Virus record (IMG/VR): IMGVR_UViG_3300025030_000164
Location: 1-47,847 of that record
Length of the DNA stretch: 47,847 nucleotides
Reading direction: 5' to 3' (one strand)
From: a virus
The stretch's first letter is position 1, and the number at the start of each line of letters is the position of its first letter. Positions 30,095 to 39,871 of the stretch are shown piece by piece. The notes below the pieces were generated by a model. That model was not told the origin of the DNA and searched no databases. It was given only the letters and a program-made list of their open reading frames with translations. The translations under genes and the position numbers were made by a program.

Positions 30095-33000
30095 TGCCAG
30101 TTCGCTATCTAAATAGCTCCGAATTGGGGCGGTTGACGGCGGGCAAGGTGCGATACCTTGACGATACTGAGTTGACGAAAGTCACCAAGCCCCGTCTTCC
30201 ATACGACATTGAGCGCAACCCCATTCCGGCCTCGCGGTATAACGAGCCACCGGCAGAGACTGTCGGAGACCCGTTGACTCGCGGCGTGTCGGAGATGGCC
30301 ATTCCATATCTCGTTGCCAACCCAATCCGCGCTTTTGGGGAAATGGTCGGTTCACCGGACATTAACCGTTTCCGTCCTCCACGTCCAATCCCGCCTGAGC
30401 AAATGATGGCAGAGCCGGTCGGCGGCAAAGCGACAAGCGTGATTGCGGGGGGCATTGAAAAGGGTGCTACAAAGATATTCGATCCCGCTCCGGCGCGTGG
30501 CAAGTATGCAAAGCCGGTTGAATCCGCGAAGGAATTACTTGACCCCGCCCGCTTTTATCAACTGTTCGGAGAGGCCGCGCCGTTAATGGCGGGGCTTGGA
30601 GTGGCTTCGGCTGTGAATCCGGCTCTTGGGGCGGCGGCAATGTTCGGCGGGGAATCAGGTGAGATCGTCAAGGACATGGACGCTTACGAGGCCAAGAGGG
30701 GGGTAAAGATTGACCCTGACAAGCGCAAGGCTCTCATGCTGGCCGGTGGCGGAGTGAACGCCGGATTGGAGTTTGTGGGGCTTCACAAGCTCATGGGGGT
30801 TGCGAAATTGAAGGGTCTGAGACAGCGGATTGTCGGAGCATTGACGGCCTTTGGAACTGAGGTCGGAACTGAAGGGGCGCAAGGCGACGTTTCGCTACTC
30901 ACAAAGGACATTTACGACGCTTTTGAGGAATACGGTGTTGGGGAATATGCAAAGGAGTTCTATCGGAACGCCCTTGCCGCCGTGCCTGTCAGTTTGGTCG
31001 CCGCTGGTGGGGGCGCGGCGGTCGGTAAGAATGAAGCCGCGCCGGTCGAAGAGGACATAGAGCAGCCCCCAGAACAGCCGATTACGCGGGCGGTGAGCGA
31101 CGAAGCCCCCCCTCTCGTCGCTGCATCCAAGCCGCCCGCGCCTCCTTCGCGCATGGGTAGCATACGACAGGGGCTTGAGGCGTATGCCGCGCCGCTCGGA
31201 ATGCAGGGCGACGCTCGCTCAGGATTGGCAGAAGAGGCCGCGCAAAGAGTTGACCGACGCTCCGTCGAATCCAAGCAGCGTTTCATGGCGAAAGTTACCC
31301 CATCCCGCGCCGCGCAGCTTGAGGGAATATGGAATAAGGCCAAAACAGACGCTCAGGCGCGTCTAAAGACGAAAGCCGAAGCCCAGCTTCAAAACTTGGA
31401 CTTTCCGCTCGCTGAAGGCAAGGGCGGGCGTTCACCCGTCAATCCGCCGGAAGCCGACTTCGCTGATGCTGCGCTTCAATTCGCAACCGAGATTGGGGTG
31501 AACACAAAACGGCGTCTCCGTGTCGCGTTTGATTTGCAACAGTTGGGCGAAAAGGCCAAGAATGCAGCCGACTTCAGAAATGCCGCGCTGGACTATCTGG
31601 GTGAGCAGGGAATTGATTTGCCACCGAAGAAGCCCGCCGCGCCGATTGTTGAGCCGGTAGCTCCGCCTGTGCCAAAAATGGTCAAGGTTCGCCCTGTTGA
31701 GCCTGTTCCCAAGCCGGTTGCAAAGGTGGCGGATTCGACACCTTTAGCCACTCCCCCGTCGGCTCCTGCTGGCAAGGGAGAGGCAGTGGACTATTCCTCA
31801 CTTGAAGGGAAGCCTGATGTTTATTGGCATGGAACTCCGAGTGGAGATATGCGCGGCGGAACTCATGGCCTTCATATTGGAACAAGGTTGGCCGCAAAAG
31901 AGGCATTAGAAGCGCGAATTGGAGTCCCCGTGTCTGGGGAATGGGATGGCACAAGGGAATATGGGAAAACTCTTCTTGCGGGCAAAAAAACACTTCGTAA
32001 AATGGGGGAGTCTGGCAAGTTTCTTGAGACGGGATATAATTCAGGCAAGGACGTTCCAGAAGCCGATTACTACCCGCCGCAAAGGAAGGAGCGGGCAAAT
32101 TACAGTGATGCCTCGTTGGTTTCAATGGATGCCAAGCCGGATGTATTCCCTGTAAAAATCAAGGGACAAATGAGCAATTCCCCAAAGAGTCCTCACAGAG
32201 ATTTTAGTGCTGGCGGGCGCATGGCGGGGTTACTCAAAAAGGGCAATGCCAAATCCGGCTATTATTACGAAAATGTAGGCGAGGATGCAGGTTCAATATC
32301 GGCGGTCGTTCCAAGCGGCTCTCACGTAGAGCGTCTCACCCCCTCTCCTGCTGTCAAGCCTGCCGCGAAGGGCAAAGGTGAGGCACGACCGGAAGAGTTT
32401 CGCACCGAACTGATGACGCTTGACGAATATAAAGAAAGCCGCTTTACCAAGCTTGGTGTAAGGCCGGAGGCAATGGAGAGGCTTTGGAAGGGAGGGGTTG
32501 AGTTTGCAACCGAACAGGGGAAGGATGTATCAGCTAAGACATTAAGAGACTATCACTCCCGTTATGGGAAAACGCCCGCCGAAGAGGTGTTCCCCGACCT
32601 CGCGCCGAAGGGCAAGGGCGAGGGGAAGGCCGCTGAGAAGCCCGCCGAACCAGCAGCGGGAGCCGACCGCTCCACACGTCAAGCCCGTATCAAAAAAGGG
32701 TTGAAATCCGACGAGGGCGCGTTCAACCCACAGGACAACCCCGAACTCTGGAACGACATTATCGCTGAGGCGAAGGATATTGTCGGTGACGTGAAAATGT
32801 CTGCCGATGAGTTGGCCGCCAAGTTGAAAGAGGCGTTTGGCGATCTGTGGGATGCCATAGCCCCGCATTTAGACAAACTTCGCGCCGCCATGCAGCCGCC
32901 CGAAAAGAAGGAGGCGGCGGGGGTTGAGGCAAAAGGCGACCAACCGCCGCGCTTTACCAAGATTCAGATTGCAACCGACCGTGACATTCGGGGCATGAAT

Positions 33001-35844
33001 GAACTTGACGAACACGAGCGGCAAAAGTGGGCGGTGAATATCAATAACGCCCGTGAACAGGGGCTTGACAGGGCTTCACTTAACATAGCCCAAGAGTATC
33101 TTGCCGCCGAAAATCCCCGCGCCCTGAATGCCGATGAGATCGCCGGTTTGTATTTGGGCTATACAGGGTTGCGCAATCTTGAAAGCGACATTCAGGCTCG
33201 GCTTGAAAATGTGCAGGACAAGAGGCTCAACGAGATTGACGTGAAGCAACTTGATGCCATTCAAGGGCAAATGGGGATAATCCTTGAGGCGATTGACAAG
33301 ACTCATCCGATTGCGGGGCGGTCGGTGGCGATATTCAATCTGTCCCGGGATGTTGACGATTATTCGCTCCCGCAGATGGAGCGGGTATTTAAGGCCGTTA
33401 CCAAGCGGGACGCGAACCCGAAAGAGCGCGAGGCAATGAAGCGCACCAGCGAAAAGTTTGCGACAACCACCAAGCGGCTCAAGGCCAATGAAAAAACCCG
33501 GCCTGAATTGGAACGGAAGGTGGCGGCAAAGAAGGCCGAGAAACTTGCCCAACACGAGATCGCCAAGGCTGCAAGTGCTGACAGGACTGAAGCCGCGCGT
33601 CAGGTAAGTCTAAAGAAAATTGACCGTCTGCTGAAAGAGTTGGGTGGGATGGGAGCGCGGCTCAACGACATTACCGGCCTCGCACCTGAAGCCATTTGGA
33701 AAATCGGTCAGGTCGCCTTTGAGTATGGCAAGATTTACGGCGGCAAACTCCCGCCAGTCGTGGCTGCAATCAAGGGGCATCTCCCAGACCTGACAACCGA
33801 GGATGTTCACCAAGCCATTCTATCAACCAACCCAAAGGCGAAACAGCGGGCGGTCGAAAAGAACGAGCTTGCCATCCGCAGTCTCAAAAAGCAGGCGCGT
33901 ATGGCGCAGGGGTTGACCTCGTGGGGTGAGCGTCAATCAACACGGTTGTCGGCGGAAACCAACAAACGCGAGCGCGACTATCAGGAAAACAAGCGTGTTG
34001 CCGATAAGACCGCCTCCGATAAGCGGGCAAAGATTGACAAGGACTTACAGGAATATGTAGCCCGTCAACACGTTCGCATTGCCGCCGAGCGCAACAAGCA
34101 GGTTGCTAAAGAAGCCGAAGCCGCCCGTCAAGAGCGCATCAAAAAGCTTGAGGCCGAACTCAAGGCCAAAGAGGAACAGGCCAAGAAAGACAAGGCTCTT
34201 GCGGATTATGTCGCGCAACAGTTGGTTAGGGTGGTCACTGAACGGCACAAGAAAATCGTCCTGCCGTTAAGCCTCCTCGATCTCCGCGTCAAGAAGCTGC
34301 TCCGCGATTTACGGGCGGAGGCCTACTACGGAGGGTGGTCGCGGAAACAGTTGCAAGAGATTCAGACTCTTATTGCCAAAGCCATAGACCAACTGAGCAC
34401 CGGCGATCCTGAAGGTGCGAAAAAGTATATCAAGGAACTGACGGGGCGGCTTGATACCCACAAGCAGATTGCCGACCTTCAGAACCAGATTGCCAGCGGA
34501 GAGTTCAAGCAACCCGTCAAGCCGGAGCGCATTCCCGACCCGCCGGAAATCCGCAGAGATAAGATGATACTTGCCGACCTGAAGCGGCGGCATCGTATCT
34601 GGCTGGCCGAGAAATCGCGCTCGCGGCTATCAATGGTGGCGGGTGGTGCATTGGGCGTTTCCCGCACATTCAAGACCGCAATGGACATGGGCGCGGGGCT
34701 GGTGCAGGCGATAGTTCTTGCCCCGACACAACCCAAGTTGTTCGCGGCAAGCTGGCAGAAAGCGTTCACCGCATATTGGTCACAGAAGACATTCGAGGAG
34801 CTTGATTACGATCTCCGCAACAGTGAAGCGCAATATGACCGGAATAGGATGGGGATTAAGCTCCATGACAAGGAAATGGGTGTATTGGAAGGGGAGGCCG
34901 ACCTCGCGCACAAACTACTGAATCTGCCCGGACTCAATATCCCAAAGGCTGCGGTTGATATGGGTGAGCGATTCTACGCTACTTTTGTCAATCATTTCAG
35001 GGCGGGGCTGGCCGACCAATTTGTGAGAAATGCCCCTAACGCTACTGAGGCCGAACTGCAAGCGATGGGGAATTACATCAATGTCTTTACCCGTCGCGGC
35101 GGTCTTAAGGGCTTTGAAATGGCGGCAACCACGCTATCAAATGTGTTCTTTGCCCCGCGTTTTGCTGTCAGTGCATTTCAGATTCCCTACAAGACCGCCT
35201 TTGGATATTGGCAGACACCCCGCGTCCGTAAGGAAATGCTGAAGGCAATGGCCGGATTTACGGCGTCCGTCGCCATGAGTCTCGCCCTTGCCAAACTCGC
35301 CGGACTTGAGGTTGAGGATGACCCGTTCGACCCCGACTATGGCCGGATTCAGATTGGCGATACCCGCATTGACCTGACTGGCGGATTGATAACTGTTATC
35401 CGCATGATGCACCAAGTCCTTGATTTGGGACTTGCCCATGCCGGATTCATTGACTTGTCGAAAAAGAACGCCCGCGTCAACCCGCTTGATCTACTGACAG
35501 ATTACGCACAGATGCGGCTCAACTCGTCAATCCAGATGGGCAGCTCGCTCATAACAGGCAAAGACTGGCGCGGGCAACCAATTTCCGTGCCGGGCGCACT
35601 GCTTGAGGGCTTCACGCCGCTATTCATTTCTGACGCTAAAGACGCTTGGAGGGAAAACGGAATGTGGGCAGGATTGGGCGCGGGAGCGGCCTCATTTACG
35701 GGGGTAAGGCTAACCACCTATCCCCGCAAGTCCACCGGCAATTACGTTCCCCCGAAGAGTGTGTTCGGATCGCAAGGATCGTCGGGATTGCCAAAGCTCC
35801 CGACGCTCCCCAAAATGGGATTCAATCAAGAGTTCGGGAAGTAA
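30094..35844 (+). CDS. giant multidomain virion protein with ADP-ribosyltransferase-like domain
   Basis: 1916 aa. N-terminus (1-120) polar. At 150-310 hydrophobic helices rich in A, G and V (AAPLMAGLGVASAVNPALGAAAMFGG). Proline-rich linker at 330-350 and 510-560. At about 575-735 an ART-like region: DVYWHGTPSG, GGTHGLHIGTRLAAKEALEAR and, later, SISAVVPSGSHVERL. Long coiled coil at about 1120-1400. C-terminal 1490-1916 helical with hydrophobic stretches (FTASVAMSLALAKLAGL). The overall form is a phage 'large polyvalent' or ejection protein that travels with DNA. The ART call rests on pattern similarity to H-Y-E type enzymes; activity is not shown. Confidence 0.8.
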   Translation: MPVRYLNSSELGRLTAGKVRYLDDTELTKVTKPRLPYDIERNPIPASRYNEPPAETVGDPLTRGVSEMAIPYLVANPIRAFGEMVGSPDINRFRPPRPIPPEQMMAEPVGGKATSVIAGGIEKGATKIFDPAPARGKYAKPVESAKELLDPARFYQLFGEAAPLMAGLGVASAVNPALGAAAMFGGESGEIVKDMDAYEAKRGVKIDPDKRKALMLAGGGVNAGLEFVGLHKLMGVAKLKGLRQRIVGALTAFGTEVGTEGAQGDVSLLTKDIYDAFEEYGVGEYAKEFYRNALAAVPVSLVAAGGGAAVGKNEAAPVEEDIEQPPEQPITRAVSDEAPPLVAASKPPAPPSRMGSIRQGLEAYAAPLGMQGDARSGLAEEAAQRVDRRSVESKQRFMAKVTPSRAAQLEGIWNKAKTDAQARLKTKAEAQLQNLDFPLAEGKGGRSPVNPPEADFADAALQFATEIGVNTKRRLRVAFDLQQLGEKAKNAADFRNAALDYLGEQGIDLPPKKPAAPIVEPVAPPVPKMVKVRPVEPVPKPVAKVADSTPLATPPSAPAGKGEAVDYSSLEGKPDVYWHGTPSGDMRGGTHGLHIGTRLAAKEALEARIGVPVSGEWDGTREYGKTLLAGKKTLRKMGESGKFLETGYNSGKDVPEADYYPPQRKERANYSDASLVSMDAKPDVFPVKIKGQMSNSPKSPHRDFSAGGRMAGLLKKGNAKSGYYYENVGEDAGSISAVVPSGSHVERLTPSPAVKPAAKGKGEARPEEFRTELMTLDEYKESRFTKLGVRPEAMERLWKGGVEFATEQGKDVSAKTLRDYHSRYGKTPAEEVFPDLAPKGKGEGKAAEKPAEPAAGADRSTRQARIKKGLKSDEGAFNPQDNPELWNDIIAEAKDIVGDVKMSADELAAKLKEAFGDLWDAIAPHLDKLRAAMQPPEKKEAAGVEAKGDQPPRFTKIQIATDRDIRGMNELDEHERQKWAVNINNAREQGLDRASLNIAQEYLAAENPRALNADEIAGLYLGYTGLRNLESDIQARLENVQDKRLNEIDVKQLDAIQGQMGIILEAIDKTHPIAGRSVAIFNLSRDVDDYSLPQMERVFKAVTKRDANPKEREAMKRTSEKFATTTKRLKANEKTRPELERKVAAKKAEKLAQHEIAKAASADRTEAARQVSLKKIDRLLKELGGMGARLNDITGLAPEAIWKIGQVAFEYGKIYGGKLPPVVAAIKGHLPDLTTEDVHQAILSTNPKAKQRAVEKNELAIRSLKKQARMAQGLTSWGERQSTRLSAETNKRERDYQENKRVADKTASDKRAKIDKDLQEYVARQHVRIAAERNKQVAKEAEAARQERIKKLEAELKAKEEQAKKDKALADYVAQQLVRVVTERHKKIVLPLSLLDLRVKKLLRDLRAEAYYGGWSRKQLQEIQTLIAKAIDQLSTGDPEGAKKYIKELTGRLDTHKQIADLQNQIASGEFKQPVKPERIPDPPEIRRDKMILADLKRRHRIWLAEKSRSRLSMVAGGALGVSRTFKTAMDMGAGLVQAIVLAPTQPKLFAASWQKAFTAYWSQKTFEELDYDLRNSEAQYDRNRMGIKLHDKEMGVLEGEADLAHKLLNLPGLNIPKAAVDMGERFYATFVNHFRAGLADQFVRNAPNATEAELQAMGNYINVFTRRGGLKGFEMAATTLSNVFFAPRFAVSAFQIPYKTAFGYWQTPRVRKEMLKAMAGFTASVAMSLALAKLAGLEVEDDPFDPDYGRIQIGDTRIDLTGGLITVIRMMHQVLDLGLAHAGFIDLSKKNARVNPLDLLTDYAQMRLNSSIQMGSSLITGKDWRGQPISVPGALLEGFTPLFISDAKDAWRENGMWAGLGAGAASFTGVRLTTYPRKSTGNYVPPKSVFGSQGSSGLPKLPTLPKMGFNQEFGK

Positions 35845-36732
35845 ATGGCGCTGCACTACATACCCACCTCCTCGCGGGTTCCGGGAAGGTTAAGGGACAA
35901 CATTGAAATACTTGATGAGGCGCTGTATCAAGTCAGCCTGACGGCGGGTGCGCCCGGCCCGCAAGGTGAACAAGGCGCAACGGGCGCTCAGGGCATTCAA
36001 GGTATCCCCGGCAATGACGGGGGGCAGGGGCCGCAAGGCATTCCCGGTAACAACGGGGCTGACGGAAATGACGGCGCTCAGGGAGGGCAGGGAATACAAG
36101 GGGTTCCGGGCAATGATGGAGCACCCGGCGTGGATGGGGACGATGGCGCTCAGGGGCCTGCTGGCCCCGCGCCTTCTGGAAACGGTATCATTACTGTCAC
36201 CAACGGGGTGCTTGACACTCCGCTCGCGTTTCCCGGCGGCACATCTACGTTTCTGCGGGCTGACAGGTCGTTTGCCGCACCGCCCGGCGGCGGGATTACG
36301 ACGCTGAAAAAGACCGCCGACCAGATTATCAACGGGACGGCCTTTCAGAACATAACCGATCTGACGTTCCCAGTGTCGGCCAACACCGATTACGCCTTTG
36401 ATTTCTACATCACGTTCAGGTCAACGACAGCAACCGGATTTAGGTTCAGCGTGAACGGCCCCGCCGGAGTGGTGGACTTCTTTATGACGTATCAGACCAT
36501 AGCCAATTCCGAGACTGTCGGCGTGGCAACGTGGCTGCAAAAACACAGCGTTACATTTAATGCCATGACAGTAACGGCGGCTTCGATTGCGGCGGGGGTT
36601 GACCTGCATTGCCGGATTACAGGCCGGTTTAAGTGCGGCGGGTCGGGCGGAACATTCGCGGCAATAGTTGCCAGCGAGTCGGCTAACAATGATCTCGTGG
36701 TTCAAAGGGGCAGTTGGGGAACGTATTTTTAA
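35845..36732 (+). CDS. collagen-like tail fibre
   Basis: 295 aa. Residues about 32-112 are Gly-X-Y collagen repeats (e.g. GPQGEQGATGAQGIQGIPG) with few breaks, which would form a trimeric rod. The N-terminal 30 residues probably anchor to the tail; the C-terminal 150 residues are a beta-rich globular head (TNF/C1q-like in shape) likely to bind the host surface. Starts immediately after the giant gene's stop. Confidence 0.85.
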   Translation: MALHYIPTSSRVPGRLRDNIEILDEALYQVSLTAGAPGPQGEQGATGAQGIQGIPGNDGGQGPQGIPGNNGADGNDGAQGGQGIQGVPGNDGAPGVDGDDGAQGPAGPAPSGNGIITVTNGVLDTPLAFPGGTSTFLRADRSFAAPPGGGITTLKKTADQIINGTAFQNITDLTFPVSANTDYAFDFYITFRSTTATGFRFSVNGPAGVVDFFMTYQTIANSETVGVATWLQKHSVTFNAMTVTAASIAAGVDLHCRITGRFKCGGSGGTFAAIVASESANNDLVVQRGSWGTYF

Positions 36733-36745
36733 CAAAGGAAACACA

Positions 36746-37375
36746 ATGAAACTCAGACTCACTCTCATCGCCGTCATGCTGGCGGTAAACAGTTGGGCGG
36801 CTCCTCTCTATCCGACCGATGCAGATCGTTGGGGAAAGCTGCGCAACAGTAGCGTTGACCATCTGACTGCCGCACAGCATTCCCCTCTCATTTACGAGGG
36901 AACACTGACGTTGGACGTTGCCACAAAGGACACGACAGAGTGGATGTTGGCCGGATTTGTGGTGGATGGAGACGCAGAACCAAGCGACGTTGATTGGGTG
37001 ACCCTTCATGCCCCGCGCTACGCCACGTTGTTCATTGCCGGAGTATCGGCAGGGGATAGCGTTATGCTCTCGCTGGTGTTGATGCAACAGGCATTTGACA
37101 TAAACCCTGACGATCCTGATACCGACATTTACTGGCGAAATGCGAACGGGATGGATTCGGTGGTTTTTGAGGGGGCAGATGACTCCGACTTCTTCAATGT
37201 CTGGCAGTTTGAGGACTACCCCGCCAATGCCGAGACTGCCTACACGTGGGACACCTACTGGCAGGCATACCCGATTCAGATGCTTGCGCCGGGCTATATC
37301 CGCTTTATTATGAACGGGTTTGCTGGCGTGGTGGACGACACAGTAATTTCGTGGAAGCTGGTGCTGATATACTAA
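36746..37375 (+). CDS. exported protein, unknown function
   Basis: 209 aa from ATG 36746 (AGGAAA upstream). Signal peptide KLRLTLIAVMLAVNSWA with a cut before APLYPTD. The mature protein is acidic and beta-rich (YEGTLTLDVATKDTTEWMLAGFVVDGD). Its place in a tail gene cluster suggests a surface or virion appendage. Stop shares a base with the next start. Confidence 0.75.
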   Translation: MKLRLTLIAVMLAVNSWAAPLYPTDADRWGKLRNSSVDHLTAAQHSPLIYEGTLTLDVATKDTTEWMLAGFVVDGDAEPSDVDWVTLHAPRYATLFIAGVSAGDSVMLSLVLMQQAFDINPDDPDTDIYWRNANGMDSVVFEGADDSDFFNVWQFEDYPANAETAYTWDTYWQAYPIQMLAPGYIRFIMNGFAGVVDDTVISWKLVLIY

Positions 37376-38361
37376 TGCACTGGCTAATTGGAATACTGAC
37401 GGTTGCGTCCTTAGCGCAACCATTCGGGCGTGAGCCGTTTGGCCGTGAACCGCTCGGTCGCGGTGCATTTGGACGGTCAACGCAGCCGGCGGCTGAGGCG
37501 GCGGCGTATGTGGGGATACTGGACTCGTTGGCGGCGGTGGGGGAGGCCGTTCTGGGGGACTCGACCGGGGCATGGTGCGTAATAGAGAGACTGACCGTCA
37601 ACTACACCGGTGCGCTGTTCAGAGTAAGACGGGTCTCTGATGATGCTGAGGCCGACATTCCCTATGTTGCTGCAACAGGCAAGGTCAACCTTGACTCGCT
37701 GAACTCGTTTCTCAGTGCAACGACGGGGAAATATGTAAAAATTTACGAACAGATCGGGGGAAACGACCTTGTGCAGGCGACGGCGGCAAATCAGCCGGAC
37801 GTAACGCTTACGTCTCACGGCATTTATCCGTCGCTGACATTCCTGCTCGCCACAGTCCAATACATGTCGGTGGCCTCGACTTCATTTGGGAACGTTTCGA
37901 CAGGTGATGTAACTAACGTGGCAGTTACGAAGTCATCGAAGAGTGACGGGGCTATTCACCTTATCATCAGCAAGGTGGCTACGAGCGGCTCTGTAAATGG
38001 CTGGAATCTTGGGTTTGACGCGAATGAAAAGACGAGGGGGCTGGCGCGGACAGGGGGGAATGCGGCGGTCGCCACCGGCCCAACGGGCGTTTGCGACGGC
38101 AACTGGCGGACGCTTACCGGAACATTTGAGACTGCTGACGATTCCTCAAAGGCCTATCTTGATAATGGGGTGTTAGCAGGCGGCGGGGCGAACGCCTTAG
38201 TTACAACACTGACAAACGCGGCGGCGGTAACGATTGGGGCGGCGGCGAACGCGAACCTGCCTATGACCGGCAACGCTGTTATGTATTTTGTCTGCGCGGG
38301 CACTCAACCCGGTTCAATAACACGGGCGGGGTTAGCCGCTCACTTTGCGGGGCTTGAATGA
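37375..38361 (+). CDS. tail protein with arabinofuranosidase-B-like lectin domain
   Basis: 328 aa from ATG 37375 (TAATG overlap). N-terminus is hydrophobic (HWLIGILTVASL), followed by a repetitive linker QPFGREPFGREPLGRGAFGRS. Residues about 50-150 match the alpha-L-arabinofuranosidase-B-type sandwich found in many phage tail proteins: FRVRRVSDDAEADI, then LNSFLSATTGKYVKIYEQIGGND, split, and QPDVTL. The rest is a LamG-like sugar-binding fold. Probable receptor-binding protein or depolymerase relative; catalytic activity cannot be judged. Confidence 0.8.
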   Translation: MHWLIGILTVASLAQPFGREPFGREPLGRGAFGRSTQPAAEAAAYVGILDSLAAVGEAVLGDSTGAWCVIERLTVNYTGALFRVRRVSDDAEADIPYVAATGKVNLDSLNSFLSATTGKYVKIYEQIGGNDLVQATAANQPDVTLTSHGIYPSLTFLLATVQYMSVASTSFGNVSTGDVTNVAVTKSSKSDGAIHLIISKVATSGSVNGWNLGFDANEKTRGLARTGGNAAVATGPTGVCDGNWRTLTGTFETADDSSKAYLDNGVLAGGGANALVTTLTNAAAVTIGAAANANLPMTGNAVMYFVCAGTQPGSITRAGLAAHFAGLE

Positions 38362-38651
38362 AATCTCTAATTGTTGTTTTGCTCATAACCGGCTGTCAGA
38401 TTGGATTAGCCGGTGAATACTTTTGCTACTCGACCGCCGACTCGGCGAAAGAGGCCGGGCGAGGGAGGTATCCGGTCATTCAGGCTGACGGGAAATTTGG
38501 GCAAACGCTCTACGAGGTTGCGCCGGTTCTACTGGACTCAACTGATAATGGCAAGCCGATTTGGGGCGTTCCGGCGACCGCCGACATCAAAGAGATTATG
38601 AGAGACATACAGCCTATCGAGGCTGAACCAAAGAAAGAGGCGGCTGAATGA
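38358..38651 (+). CDS. exported protein or lipoprotein
   Basis: 97 aa. N-terminus MKSLIVVLLITGCQIGLAGEY has a signal peptide with lipobox-like ITGC (cysteine 13), or alternatively cleavage after LAG. The mature part is small and ends with acidic repeats (EAEPKKEAAE). Overlaps both neighbours. Followed by two membrane-protein genes; an outer-membrane spanin partner is conceivable but unproven. Confidence 0.7.
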   Translation: MKSLIVVLLITGCQIGLAGEYFCYSTADSAKEAGRGRYPVIQADGKFGQTLYEVAPVLLDSTDNGKPIWGVPATADIKEIMRDIQPIEAEPKKEAAE

Positions 38652-38953
38652 ATCTTTTTACAGCACCAGAGCAGGAGGGGTTGCGCGATCTTGCGCGGAT
38701 GTTCGAGGAGGGACAAAGCGATCTAAAGGCCATGATCGAGGCCGACCGCGTGGCTCGCAAAGAGGGGCATAGCGCAAATCAGGTAACGCTTGGGGAGTTG
38801 AAAACTGAAATCAGAGACGTTTCTGCCAAGTTCAATGACAATGGGAAGCCCGGCATATTTACGCGCCTGAACTCGCTTGAGATTAAGGCCAAAGCCGGAG
38901 TCTGGATAGCGGCAACAGTTTGCGCGGCGGTCATAGCTCAATTTTTAAGGTAA
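38648..38953 (+). CDS. C-terminally anchored membrane protein, holin- or XhlA-like
   Basis: 101 aa. N-terminal two-thirds is a charged coiled coil (DLARMFEEGQSDLKAMIEADRVARKEG); the last 17 residues are one membrane helix (VWIAATVCAAVIAQFL). This layout is seen in XhlA-type lysis proteins and small phage membrane proteins. Role inferred. Confidence 0.7.
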   Translation: MNLFTAPEQEGLRDLARMFEEGQSDLKAMIEADRVARKEGHSANQVTLGELKTEIRDVSAKFNDNGKPGIFTRLNSLEIKAKAGVWIAATVCAAVIAQFLR

Positions 38954-38956
38954 CCC

Positions 38957-39640
38957 ATGCGTGACTTCCTGAAATCCAACCGCCCTCTCTTGCTGTCGGT
39001 CGCGGCGCTGGCGCTGATAGTCCTTCTGTTCGGGGTGATATTCCACAAAACTAAGCCCGTTGCGGTCGAGCCGCCTGAACCGCCAGCGACGGTCATAACC
39101 GATAAGAACGACGTCAAGGTCAGTACGCATCAGAATTCGCACACTAAGACTAAGTTTCGTATAGAGATACCAGTTATTGCGCAGCCCTTTGCAGCGAGTG
39201 GCTCGAACGGCACAAAATTGCCCCCAGCCCCTATTGTTGTTGAGTTTGAGACATCTTCTAATTTGGATGATACTGTACGAGTTGACGCCATTAAGAATTC
39301 TACCGTTCAAATTGTAACTCCGCCCGCTGATGTTCCACGTGGAACGATGGCCGAAATCAGGGCAAAACGTGCCCGTAGCGCAACGATCTTTCTCGGCGGG
39401 GGATTGTGCCAAAAGAAGCCGGTCGTGGCAGGTGGATTAAATCTGCCGGTAGTGTGGCGGCTTTCAGCGCAACTCGGAACTGCCGTCAGTTTGGAACGCA
39501 ATGTCGCCCCGCTCGCCAGGTTCAGCGCTTTCGCCGAAATTGGGTATCGGATTTGCAGTTTCGGAGGGATGGAGTTATATTTGGGGGTGGGGGTAGATAA
39601 TCATAAACGGCCTATGGCCACAATCACTATTGGAGGATAA
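38957..39640 (+). CDS. membrane-anchored protein, unknown function
   Basis: 227 aa. One N-terminal membrane helix (LLLSVAALALIVLLFGVIF), proline-rich spacer (PVAVEPPEPPATV), beta-rich middle and a C-terminal third with glycine and alternating hydrophobics (AFAEIGYRICSFGGMELYLGVGVD) resembling outer-membrane strands. Could act in the periplasm as a lysis or superinfection-exclusion factor; I cannot tell. Confidence 0.7.
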   Translation: MRDFLKSNRPLLLSVAALALIVLLFGVIFHKTKPVAVEPPEPPATVITDKNDVKVSTHQNSHTKTKFRIEIPVIAQPFAASGSNGTKLPPAPIVVEFETSSNLDDTVRVDAIKNSTVQIVTPPADVPRGTMAEIRAKRARSATIFLGGGLCQKKPVVAGGLNLPVVWRLSAQLGTAVSLERNVAPLARFSAFAEIGYRICSFGGMELYLGVGVDNHKRPMATITIGG

Positions 39641-39871
39641 ATGTCAGTAACAAGACACCCTATCGAATCCGAGAATCTGGATTCAATGTTCGTTTTCCAT
39701 GCGCCGAAAGGGGATCAGGCTGAACGCTACGGCGAAATCCGTGCAGCCGCACGTGAACTCGCCGCCTTCATTTCGGAGCGTTGCCCCAAATCGCGGGAGC
39801 TTTCAATGGCGCTGTCGCACGTTGACGAGGCGGTTTTCTGCGCCAATGCCGCAATCGCTCGCAACGAATAA
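39641..39871 (+). CDS. Acb2/Tad1-family (DUF7681) protein, candidate anti-CBASS/anti-Thoeris sponge
   Basis: 76 aa. The hairpin-domain signature is clear: FVFHAPKGDQAERYGEIRAAARELAAFI, split at GEI, then CPKSRELSMALSHVDEAVFCANAAI. Length and two-helix design match Acb2/Tad1 proteins. Known members bind cyclic nucleotides (3'3'-cGAMP, cyclic trinucleotides) or gcADPR produced by bacterial CBASS and Thoeris systems and so block defence signalling. The conserved SRE..A..H/L.EA core is present. The next gene encodes a SLOG-fold protein, reinforcing a nucleotide-signal theme. Which ligand it binds cannot be read from the sequence. Confidence 0.85.
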   Translation: MSVTRHPIESENLDSMFVFHAPKGDQAERYGEIRAAARELAAFISERCPKSRELSMALSHVDEAVFCANAAIARNE

